Assembly: GCA_016165875.1 (NCBI GenBank)
Contig: JABBOT010000007.1
Location: 21,039,703-21,103,702 of the forward strand
Source: Acanthopleura granulata
Lineage: Eukaryota; Mollusca; Polyplacophora; Chitonida; Chitonidae
Length of the DNA stretch: 64,000 nt
Direction: 5' to 3'
Below, piece by piece: positions 10,668 through 20,161 of the stretch (positions are counted from its first letter, which is position 1; the number at the start of each line of letters is the position of its first letter). A program made the position numbers and the translations under genes. The notes under the pieces were generated by a model, which was not told the origin of the DNA, did no database searches, and saw only the letters and a list, made by a program, of their open reading frames with translations.

Positions 10668-13600
10668 AAACGAAGACATTCCCCCGAAAATGAAGCAGCA
10701 TGGTGGGTTAAGGCTTAAATAGACCAAGATGCCTTTGATCTACGTTAATATGGCAACTCCAAAGGTAGGTGCTTGTATATTAAATAACATAGGCTGGACG
10801 GCTTGTGTTAGCTTATACAAGTTAGACCTATTTAAAAATGCAATATAACTGACCTGCATTAGCTGTTAACAGTTGTGTTCAGTCTTTAATGGTCAGGAGT
10901 AAATTTAAGGTTACCTTAACTCTTCTAATTTTGACGACAAGTATCAATAGTACTGAAAGCAAAAAACTTCTTCCCCAAATTTTTCACCAAAGTAAAGATA
11001 CAGATATATTTGTTCATCCGATAGGCTAACCGTGTGAGAAAAAGAAACTGTGTATTACTGTTACACTTTCATGTATACTGGCTAAAAGGGGTATTTCCCT
11101 ATGAGGTTAGTGTTAGGCACATTGTCGTTGTGTTCTGTTATCGGGTTATTGTCTCCTTTTTACCCTTCCGCCAATTTGGCTGTCATTTATATGTATCTGC
11201 TTATCTCTCCTTCCTTGTTATTAAGGTATCTCTAGAGAGAATCTGCCTAGGCAAACCAGATTTATGTCATAGAGGCATGATGATGTGATTCAGAATTCTA
11301 TTGCATTTGGACCTGACTGGTCGAGAATTTTGGCGACCCATTTTTAACTGACCAAACTCTATGAATTGCTTAGCCCTACATTTCACGTACAGCTAAAGTG
11401 ACTGATGAGCAGAAAACTTTCTATTTCTTACTGATGAATTGAGAGACTGTGAAATAAAATTTCCAGTCTGAAGCCCAGATTGGTGAATAATTTTGGCAGT
11501 CATAATTTCAATCAAGAAATATGATCACTTATCTCTTTGTATCAAATGATTTTCCATAATTGAAGGCTTTTTCTTCCCCCGGGACATGCGGACGTGTGTA
11601 TGTCCACTGACGTACATTTGCTTGGGAGCAGGGGGTATAATAAAATTAGTCAACTTTGCTCTTCTTTCATTGTTTTGTCTGATTTATGTTTTAATTTAAC
11701 CAGCTTGAGTTTCTATGGCTGTAACATAGATCTTTCAACTGTTATTTGTTACTTTTTTATTATTTGAGCAGATCAACATTTGTGGGCTTCAAACCAATTA
11801 TTCATTGCCAAAATCCACTGATATGGTTGAATATTACGTTTAAATAGTATTTTCCAACCATGCTTGCATCTCGTATCTTTATCTTTGCTTTTCATGTATT
11901 AGTCATATGTGTCTAATGTATGACCTGTTAATAACAGGATCATGCTCACTTCTTAATATAGACTCGCATTTTGTAACAGTGTTGTGACATGTTTCAAGTC
12001 TTTTGAATTATAGTCAAAGTGGTGATTTAGAGCCGGGTAAGGAGCAAGTTTGACTGTCATATTTTCATCATTTCACTTTTTTGGGGTATATTTTGTATAA
12101 GCTTGGTTTGTTTTGTTACATAGTTTCTCTTCCAGTTCTAGTGAATTTATTTTGGGAATTCAGTGTAGTTAAATTACAAACTTAGTGGCATCTTCATGTC
12201 TTTCGCCCAGCGCTAATGTTTCATGAGATGGGCTCCAGGAGGGTAAGGTGTTCAAACTATATTTGATCAGCCATATTTCAAACCATATCTGCATTGTATG
12301 GAATGGGAGCCTCACATGGCAAGATCATATTGATTACAGAAGCCAAAAATATTCCTAAGTTATTAGGATTTTAATACCGAACAAGATACAGTGTGCAGGG
12401 TTTTCATTTAGAATTGGTGTAGGAGGTCAGATTTCAGAAGTAGGTGGCTGGATTGAAAGTAATTATGTCACAGTTACCATTGATTTTAATAGTAACAATA
12501 TTCAAAGTAGGCGGCTAAGAAGACGGCAGTAGACAGCTGTGTGCAGCCTGCTACTTGCCCTTTTTGAACACCCTGAGTGTGGGGAAATTCACTTACAGAC
12601 AGATTATTCAAGCTCAAACTATTTTAGACTGCAATGCAAGTAATCCTACAGCTCTTGTTCTCAATTGTGTCAATTTGTGATCACATTAGACATTGTGTTA
12701 TTTGTCTTGTTTTCAAATCACTGTATGCAAAACGTATCACCTTCAAACATGTATCTCCTGCCGCCTACTTTGTTCACCATAAAAATAAATAGTTTGGCTA
12801 AAACCGTAACAACTGGTACAGAGGCTTCTCTATTTGTGGATGATTTCCTCATATGCTACCGTGATAAAAATATGAACAATGTGGAACGTCAGTTGCAGCT
12901 TTGTCTCAGAAAGATCGAGCAATGGGCAACTCAAAAGGGTTTAGATTTTCAACGTCTAAAACTGTCGGTATGCATTTTTATAATAAACGGAAATTTCATC
13001 TTGACCCCGAGCTTAAATTTTGTGGTGCACAGATAAAAATAGAAACTAAATTTTTAGGTATAATATTTGATAATAAGCTATCTTTTATACCTCATATTAA
13101 ATTGCTTAAATCTAAAAGTACAAAGGCTCTCGATATAATTAAGTTGGTGTCTAGCACCGATTGGGGTGCTGACCGATCTGTTCTACTTAATCTATATCGT
13201 TCTCTGGTGAGATCTAAATTGGACTATGAATCCATCATTTACGGTTCCGCAAGGAAGTCGTACATAAAGATGTTGGATCCTGTTCATCATCGAGTTTTGA
13301 GACTCAGCCTTGGTGCTTTTAGAACTTCACCAGTAGAGAGTTTACATGTTTACACGCCTTATTGGGCTTTCTCCTCTAACACACAATTTTATCCTGGATG
13401 GGAGCAGTGTGTTGGATGTGGTACTGAATACGGCATCAAACATATCCTGGTTGACTGTGTAGGCTTTGCCCATGTTCGGCAAGGATTCTACACAGTAAAC
13501 TCCATATATGATTTGTTTGACAGCATCGCTGGCGACGTTGTCATAAAATATTTGAAGGACAATGGGCTATATCATAAAATATAAATATTATTTTCATAAA

Positions 13601-14714
13601 TATTTCTACATTAAAAGTCAAAAATTTTCCTAGATATGCTAGTTTTCCAGCTTTGATTGTTTTGGTTTTTCCTACCTGATTTTAACCATGTCAGAACATT
13701 TTTGTTTCGGTTTTGATATTCTCGATATTGAAAACCTGAACCGTCTTGTGTTTCCACCTTGTTCTCGCCACGATATGGCTGAAATATTATCGAGGTGGCG
13801 TTAAGCCATAATCATTCATTCATTCAAACCTGTATCTAACGAAACATGTTTCTTACATCTACTTCTAGCAATCTTCATATCGATAAGCACAATTCTAACT
13901 ATTACAGAAAGATTCGTAGTAGTGGACTGTCATACTTGGAACAGCTTAGGGTGCAACATCAATACAGCACCAGCAATTTCCTCTCTTCGGTCGAGATATT
14001 TGAACTATTATTTCTATCAGTAGATTGTACCAGATGTCTATATATGATTTCAACTGATGCCTGTACTATGCAATATTTAGCGATTTCATGTTTAAAAATT
14101 GCAAATCAATACATTGTTTCTACCTGTTCATGTTTCTACATCTTCTGGAAAGAGCAACTTGTGCAATTTGAGAATAGTTACCCTCTATAAATAAAGGTTT
14201 CATTCGTAGATGTAGGTGAAATACTGCTGCTGTGGTGTAGAGCCATAATTATTCATGCACACAATCATTCACAGTATGAAAAAATACTGGCTATATAGGC
14301 TTTAGTAAGCAGCCTGTCATGTATTCCTCAGCTGAGCAGTCGTTTTGATCATATTTACCGGGAGTTCAGATGATGATCCTGGTCCTTTTGGTCTCTTGGA
14401 AGAATGTACATCATGTATAAAGTGGTGTGGTATGTGTCATTTCTCTTGACTTAAGGTTAATTTTTTTCTAATGAATTCTAAAAAAATTCATAACAAAGCA
14501 CTTTGATGGCAAGAAAATATCTCAACTTTCAGACCCGAGTTGTCGACCAAAGTACACCACCAATAAAACAAAAAGTACTTAAGATGTTGCACAGATTTAA
14601 CTTTGCTGGTGTTCAGTTTTGACACATGTGCTCTTAAGAAATTGTTGTATTGAGGAAATGTGAAGCATCATTTCAGTGAAATCAATTCAACATTTAATTT
14701 CTAAAAATATGCAG

Positions 14715-14784
<70 letters not shown>

Positions 14785-15360
14785 GTAAGGGTCATTTGGG
14801 ATACAATGCTAGAGCTGAAAGTTTGTGGGGACAAATTTTATCAGTATATATATAAACAGAAAATTTTAAGTGACAGCGTAATTTTGACTGTTTTCAAAGC
14901 GGGTGGTTTTTTTTTCTTTGTTTTTTGTGCTTCTTTCGATGCTCATTTGTCACGCCTTTGGGCTTGATCGTCATCTTGGATAATCAGTCCGTTGTTGCCC
15001 CCATGTGTGCCATGCAATATGATAACTCAATGAATATTGCTTCACAGCTGATTTATTATATTCCTCTGAATAGTGAAAATTAGTACCAGTCGATCTGTAA
15101 TGGTTTTGGGTAGATACGAATATTGTGTTTTGCTGGAATATCCAGACATGATCTTAGAATCAGATCGGCAGTCTGGAGCTCAGGTCGGCTTTTAGGCTGG
15201 CCCTACTGAGCACCAGTGGTTACGTCACGCGACATTTCAAGCAATTTGAACGAAGGTGTCGTATTCTGGAATGGTACAGTAACTCATTGTTAAAGTACAC
15301 TGAATTTTTTTTATTTTAGGTTTAGTTAACGGTAAAGTGCCAGATGAAATCAAAATGCAG
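10668..15360 (+). CDS. Two further possible exons of the same or another small gene (10668-10702 and 15320-15360)
   Basis: Block c (10668-10702) follows TTTTCACAG and is followed by GTGGGT. Block d (15320-15360) follows TTTTTTATTTTAG and precedes GTATGT. Read together through a phase-1 intron they give NEDIPPKMKQH-G-LVNGKVPDEIKMQ, both halves sharing an IP/VP-acidic-IK style. Block c needs two bases from the previous exon, but exon b at 9604 ends in phase 0, so at least one exon between them is unseen, or c is wrong. Block d leaves in phase 0. No family was recognised. Confidence is moderate for d and low for c. Confidence 0.35.
10720..12785. other. No recognised feature
   Basis: Long AT-rich stretch. 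The only open frame above 80 codons (11034-11288) has no motif and mixed hydrophobic composition. Nothing supports a gene here. Confidence 0.4.
12786..13826 (+). pseudogene. LINE reverse transcriptase to 3' end, RNase H region missing
   Basis: RT fragment with the catalytic box SLFVDDFLICY, then a frameshift near 12955. The RT thumb and connection region follows (FLGIIFDNKLSFIPHIK; YRSLVRSKLDYES; MLDPVHHRVLRLSLGAFRTS). After ESLHVYTP it jumps directly to YWAFSSNTQFYPGWEQCVGC, the terminal zinc-knuckle C-x2-C...H...C, so the RNase H segment seen in sister copies (21000-21200, 25290-25600, 30030-30300) is deleted. The ORF ends at 13584. The 3' UTR ends in the hairpin block and CATTCATTCATTC at about 13826. 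The copy is 5'-truncated and internally deleted. Confidence 0.85.
13830..15319. other. No gene recognised; contains an (AT)n microsatellite
   Basis: Apart from the AT tract at 14718-14783 there is only diffuse AT-rich sequence. A 114-codon open frame at 13846-14190 has no recognisable motif. Confidence 0.4.
14718..14783. repeat. (AT)n microsatellite
   Basis: More than 30 AT dinucleotides with a single TGT interruption. Confidence 0.97.
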
Positions 15361-15539
15361 GTATGTATCAGAGTGTCAGTTTTTGATTGTATGTATAGTT
15401 TTCAATTATTCATGCAAACTATTTGGCGAAAGCAATGTCAATCCTGTGATATTAAAAGCATATCATAATCCATTGTGACAAAAATAGGACACTGGAGGGT
15501 TCTAAAGAGTTTGTATTAGTGCCATTTAAAAGGACTCTT

Positions 15540-16990
15540 TCAAAAAATCCAAAGGCTGTGAGAAAAAATGCAACGACTGCAACCTAAAGCTGCGGATAAA
15601 CCCCCTAAACCACCACAATCCCAGTGGTCTTCCACAACCTGTGGGGCTGTGGCTCTCACCTGCTGATGCAGGCGATCTCAAAGGTGGAAGGTCGTATGTC
15701 CCGTACTCGACAACACAGAGAAATACATCTTCTCCCTTGGGCAGCTCCATTTCATCGACAGCGCCCAGTTCTTGTTGGCATCTCTCAACAAGCTGATAGC
15801 AGTCAACGAATCAAAGGCATTCCAGATCAGAGCGCGGCATGAACCAAGCCATCAGAGAGGTGAACTTCTCAAGCGCAAGGGTGTTTAGTCATGGACTCCT
15901 GGCAACGCTTTGATGAGCCTAAGCTTCCGACAAGGGAGGCATTCCACAGCAAAATTTCGGACACACACATCAGCGATGAGGATTATGACCATGCGCGAAA
16001 GGTCTGGAATGCCTTCGACTGCACAACCCTGGGGAACTACCACGGCCTCTACAACCGCCCTGATGTCCTACTGCTCCGCGATCAGGAACGTTATGTGCTC
16101 CACTACCCCAACTTAAACCTTTATCTGTCAATGGATGTGCACCTGAAAAAGATCCATCGTGCTCTCCGCTTTCGGCCAAGCCTCTGGATGGAGAAGGACC
16201 ACTGCAAGCTCATGAACAACTCTGTTTTCGGAAAGACCATGGAAAACCCCCGCAAGGGAATAGATGTGAAACCCGTGCGAGCAAGCAAAGAAGACAAACT
16301 CAGGCGCCTTATCGCCTGGCAGCCTTCGCCATAGCCAACATCTTCGATGACGACCTGGCATCGAATCAGGTTCACAAGAACCGTCTGAAACTCAACCGCC
16401 CTGGCTATGTGGGGATGAGCATCCTCGACCTCTCGAAGAACCTGATGTACGACTTCTACTACAACCAGATGAAAGTTCAGTACGGAGATACCTGTCAGCT
16501 CCTCTACACTTACACGGACAGTCTACTCCTCGAGATCCAGACAAGAGATGTCTACGAGAATATGACTAAGCATGCATACCTACGTCCGATTACCCAGTGG
16601 ATTATCCACTCCATTCTCGGGCGAATAAAAAGGTCTTAGGCAAGCTGAAGGATTCGTGTGCTGGGCGCCAGATCGTCGAATACGTTGGCGTGCATCCTAA
16701 GATGTATAGCATCCTTGAGACCAGCGGCCACATCAAAAATACCAAGGGTGTAAAAGAGAATGTTGTGAAGAAGCATATCAGACATGAGCAGTATAAAGAG
16801 GCTCTCTTCGGAAAGCAGACCTTCCGCTATGGCATGGATGTTCTACGGCCAGAGCGCCATCGTATCTACGGGTAGAATCTGAATAAGTTTTCGCTTTCAC
16901 CATTCGACTCCAAGCGCTGGATGGCTGAAAATGGGGTTGACACGCTGGCCTGTGGACACAAAGATACCCTTCCAACAGGCTGAGCTCCTA
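15540..16990 (+). pseudogene. Protein-primed DNA polymerase B remnant
   Basis: Reading across several frames gives, in order, an exonuclease-region block (VFHNLWGCGSHLLMQAISKV), then DSWQRFDEPKLP...HISDEDYDHA, NSVFGKTMENPRK, VGMSILDLSKNLMYDFYYNQ, and the palm motif C block near 16510-16540. C-terminal blocks follow (KANKKVLGKLKD-like, EYVGVHPKMYSI, KHIRHEQYKEALFGKQTFR). Motif C reads YTYTDS, so the first aspartate of the usual DTD triad is tyrosine. A stretch between the exonuclease part and RYVLHYPNLNLYLSMD is missing. There are frameshifts near 15600, 15700, 15890, 16320 and 16620. Such polymerases replicate virus-like transposons from a terminal protein; this copy cannot. Confidence 0.8.
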
Positions 16991-17068
16991 GCGGCGCTGT
17001 AGGATCCCATCAGGCGGAAGCTGAGTGTCAAATTGCACCACGAGAAGTTCATCGCGGACTAATCACCA

Positions 17069-17560
17069 CTACGGGATATCCGATGATAAATCAAGGTAGT
17101 ACAACACAGGCTGATTGAGTTTAGTTACCGAGCGCCCGAGTCGGTACACATCCAGGGACGACACCGGACCAGTCGCCCGAAGGCGACCACCGTCCAGCTC
17201 ACCCGGCTGGTACAGATAGCAAACGCCAAGCTCAGAAGCGAGCTTCTGTTCGAGAAGGCCAGCATGACGGCTTGGTACAGTGGAGGACGGATTTTGTGCC
17301 ATCGTTTTTGCTTTGATAGCCTCAGAAGGCAGCCTGCCAGTGAGTCGGGTCACTTCTCCGCTCAAAGCCGCCACGACTGCGGGCAACCGCTTCATCCACT
17401 CAGAAGAACGTCCAGAAGGGAGCCGTATCTCCTAAGCATATTGATGCCCAAATAGTCGCTCGGCCAATGTCCGGTTAAAGTGTTCCACGACGCCTTGGTC
17501 CCGATGGATTTCCACTCGTCCGCGCCTGGGCGCTGTTGTAAAAATTGGCAGTGCCTCGCT
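17069..17560 (-). pseudogene. Integrase C-terminal remnant
   Basis: Minus-strand frames contain a retroviral-type integrase core end, with the glutamate of the DDE triad in a VVEHFNRTL context. After a frame change near 17420 comes a C-terminal block MKRLPAVVAALSGEVTRLTG, with LYQPGELDGG and SLDVYRLGRSVTKLNQPVLYYL further on. Maverick integrases insert the element into the genome. The N-terminal two thirds of the protein is not present in this order, so it is a broken copy. The family call rests on remembered conservation of the last block in these elements. Confidence 0.6.
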
Positions 17561-18072
17561 AAGGTAAGAGCAGCGGTTATCGGCGCTAAATTCATGCCGT
17601 GGCTATCATAGAACACACAAGAAGCACTAATAATTGCATGTCCAACAAAGGGGTCGGCCTCCACGTCGCGGGCAATAGCCCGTCCGTTCTCGTGTGGGAT
17701 TGGTAGAAAGATGCTGACCACTCCTGAATACAATTGTAGTTTTTCGTCATGGCCGCTCGCCACGATATGGCTGAGATATTGCCGATGTGGCGTTAAGCCA
17801 TAATCATTCATTCATTCGTCATGGCCGCGCCTAGTCTTGCCTCGTTGCGGGCGTAGTGCTTTTCGACCTTGTCCTTGTGCAACGAGTCCATTTGGTCCAC
17901 TGTCAATGCCTTCCCAAGATATCGTTTGGCCTGGCCCCCTGCTGCCGGCGCAGCAAGCATTTCACGGTGCAGATTGGTAGGATGCGCATCTGCCTGTTCC
18001 TCCAATGGCTCCTTCTGCTTCTTTTGTAGCCTCAGCGTCTTCGTCGATCAATTCGTCGATTAGTTCGTTCAT
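17560..18072 (-). pseudogene. Maverick-associated ORF of unknown function, interrupted by a 60-bp LINE insertion
   Basis: It starts at an ATG at 18072 with an acidic N-terminus (MNELIDELIDEDAEATKEAE), followed after a frame change by AKRYLGKALTVDQMDSLHKD and VEKHYARNEARLGAAMT. The LINE fragment with its target duplication (17757-17816) falls exactly here and introduces a stop. The frame then resumes as LYSGVVSIFLPIPHENGRA and ADPFVGHAIISASCVFYD. The ORF is next to the packaging ATPase on the same strand. I do not know its role. Confidence 0.5.
17757..17816 (+). mobile_element. 60-bp LINE 3'-end insertion with target-site duplication
   Basis: The block TCGCCACGATATGGC...GCCGATGTGGCG plus a CATTCATTCATT tail is identical in type to the 3' ends at 300-358 and 13770-13826. 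It is flanked on both sides by the 12-base duplication CGTCATGGCCGC (17745-17756 and 17817-17828). This is a near-minimal 5'-truncated LINE insertion into the Maverick remnant. Confidence 0.95.
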
Positions 18073-18222
18073 TTTGACCAAATTCGCATGCAGCGCGCGA
18101 CATGCACCACTACCCTCTTAGCTCTAATATATTCGCATGCAGCTCATGCGATCACACTAAAGGTGCTATTTGCAGGGAAAATAGCAACAGCCAGCTGTTG
18201 TTAAGCAACAGTATTTTGCACA

Positions 18223-18800
18223 TTATAGTATGTGGTATGCAGCTGGCTGATCAGTCTTTAACAGAAGCCTGGCATGCTCTGTTTGGGCAGCTTTCCGTAC
18301 TCTTACCCGCTCTTCCGGAGGGATCACATCATTTTCTCGGAGGCATTCTTCAAACGAGTCCCTATCTTTGCGATGGAAGATGCCGACCCATTGCGCCTGC
18401 GCGCGTAGACCCTTCCGAGTTATATTTCTGGGTGAGCACCCAGATGCTTTACTGTGCGTGTTGGCTTGAGAAGGCCAGCTCACAGAGCTTGTCTTTCTTT
18501 TTGGTCGGCGCCATTGTGACCGAGCAGTCGTCAATGATGTAGATGGTCGATTTGCCTTGGAACAGCTGGTAGAGGGCACAGAGGTAGTCATGGAGCCTTT
18601 CACGTGGGTCTAGGACATAGACCTCTGGGTCGCTCCTCTCCTGATACACCCGATTGTACCGTGTAGTGGGACACAGGGTGACAATGTGTAGAAGCAAGCA
18701 GCGGTAGGTCCCCTCTAGGAGGTTGAGTGTGAAAAGTGTTTTCCCACACCCCGTCAGATAAGCGCCGAGTGGGCGCCCCTGGGCGAGAGGTTACTAGTAC
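18223..18800 (-). pseudogene. Packaging ATPase (A32/FtsK-HerA type) remnant
   Basis: From about 18780 downwards the minus strand shows a Walker A-type block (GAYLTGCGKTLFTLNLL). LEGTYRCLLLHIV, CPTTRYNRVY and a Walker B-type block STIYIIDDCS follow, with KKKDKLCELAFSS after it and the C-terminal part KDRDSFEECLRENDV...VRKAAQTEHARLLLK ending at 18223. Frame changes occur near 18480 and 18700. In Maverick and related viruses this ATPase is thought to pump DNA into capsids. Its presence next to the polymerase and integrase is the main reason for calling the whole region Maverick-like. Confidence 0.75.
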
Positions 18801-19304
18801 AGCGTTGTGACGAATCGGCGATCCTCGATGTTGAGCTGGGCATCCATGACCAAGTAAAGGTAGATGTTCAAAACGCCCGCCGCCTGTGCCGTTTTCGTGA
18901 TCTGAATGGTCACTCCCTCACTGGCGTTCTCCAAGCGTCGCCCGCTGCCGTGTAGCTGGTCGTCGTCCGTGGAACGGAGGTCCAGCCTCAGGGCTTACTT
19001 GGTGGTTAAGAATTCTGCAAGGCACACGTCCGCCAGCGCTAGGTCTTTTGCGACCGTGGCCGTTGGAGCCCCCTACAAAGAACTTCTTTGCCTCATCCCA
19101 CTGCTGGTAGATCCGCGGGCCTTGGCGGCACAGCTGGTTGCGGACCCGCTCGATTGTCACCTCCACCTTCGTTATTTTGGGGTGGTAGAAAGCCTCTGTG
19201 TCCCGCTGGAAGGGACACGGAAGGACGATGCCATTTACCAGTCCACAGTACAAAAGACTGTCCGTTGGCCTCCTATCGCAGCTTACTTTTAAGCTGTTAA
19301 ACAA
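18800..19304 (-). pseudogene. Probable structural (capsid-type) protein C-terminal region, frameshifted
   Basis: The minus-strand frame begins LKVSCDRRPTDSLLYCGLVN, continues FYHPKITKVEVTIERVRNQL and IYQQWDEAKKFFVGGSNGHG, and then breaks near 19050 and again downstream. Further pieces (YALRLDLRSTDDDQLHGSGR; LNIYLYLVMDAQLNIED) continue to about 18800. Its position directly upstream of the packaging ATPase fits a structural gene of Maverick/adintovirus-like elements, but the exact identity (hexon, penton or other) is not established from the sequence. Confidence 0.45.
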
Positions 19305-19420
19305 TCGTGATCAACCTGTAGATACCACATGCTTAAGTGTAACTTTAGACATTCGCCGACTTGATGAACCCAGCGGGCCCAAGTTGCCCTCAAATAGCTG
19401 CATATCTTGCAGGTACCGAT

Positions 19421-19660
19421 GGTTTTGAGCGGCAACGGGTTGATGGACGGATTTACGCCTTCCAATTCCAGGGTAGGAGGGGGTTGGTTATGCACGAAAG
19501 AAGGTGCCGTTGGGAAAATCCGAAAAATGGTCGAAGTTGAATGAGCTCGCCGATGTCGTTGGTTTTCAGCTGCAAGGGGTAGATGGACAGATTTATTGTT
19601 TATTCACGAAAGAAGATGCCATTGGCGGGATCCGGAGAACCACAAAAGGTTAGTGAGCTC
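19421..19660. repeat. Imperfect direct repeat inside the Maverick remnant (period about 140 bp)
   Basis: GGTTTTGAGCGGCAACGGGT at 19421 recurs as GGTTTTCAGCTGCAAGGGGT at 19561. The following CGAAAGAAGGTGCCGTTGGG recurs as CGAAAGAAGATGCCATTGGC. It looks like a local duplication of coding sequence within the remnant. Confidence 0.6.
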
Positions 19661-20161
19661 GCCGATGTGGATGTTGAAGCTTCGAATGCGCTCCAAAAAT
19701 TCAGCCTGTTTCTATCTCCCCAGGGGAAATGGAAATCGTTAAATCAGATGATCCGAAGTGGGACATAGATCTGGCTGTGACCCACCTCCTGGTGTAAACA
19801 GCAACGAGTGGTGTTGTTCGCAAGGTTTTAAATGCTCGTACGACTTTCCTCACGTACACGGCCATGGGAGATAAATTACATGTGCTGATGCCACTGGATA
19901 GTGGCTATACAATCGGGGAGCTCCAGATATAACATCTTACCTCGATAACAACACACAATTTCCCCGCTTTGACGCTGTGATACCCCAGAATTCCATAATT
20001 ATTCTGGATACTATATTGGGTAAAAATAAACGGCCCATAAGGCTGTTGTTACGGTGGTGACTCTTTTAACAAACATAGCTGAATTAATCAATTACCCGTG
20101 GGATCTGAGATTGACTAATACATTCAGCCATAGATTCAATAGAATTCGATGCCTATGGTAA

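Larger units (their letters stand above)
15490..19990. mobile_element. Decayed Maverick/Polinton-like (adintovirus-like) DNA element
   Basis: In about 4.5 kb the hallmark gene set of this self-synthesising element class appears as fragments. Protein-primed type B DNA polymerase is on the plus strand; the integrase C-terminus, an A32-like packaging ATPase and a probable structural protein are on the minus strand. The region is richer in G+C than its surroundings, which supports a separate origin. Full elements are commonly 15-20 kb, so most of it has been lost. I found no terminal inverted repeats or target duplication, and the borders given are only the limits of recognisable coding. Frameshifts, stops, an internal LINE insertion and a mutated polymerase active site show that it is dead. 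Confidence 0.75.
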
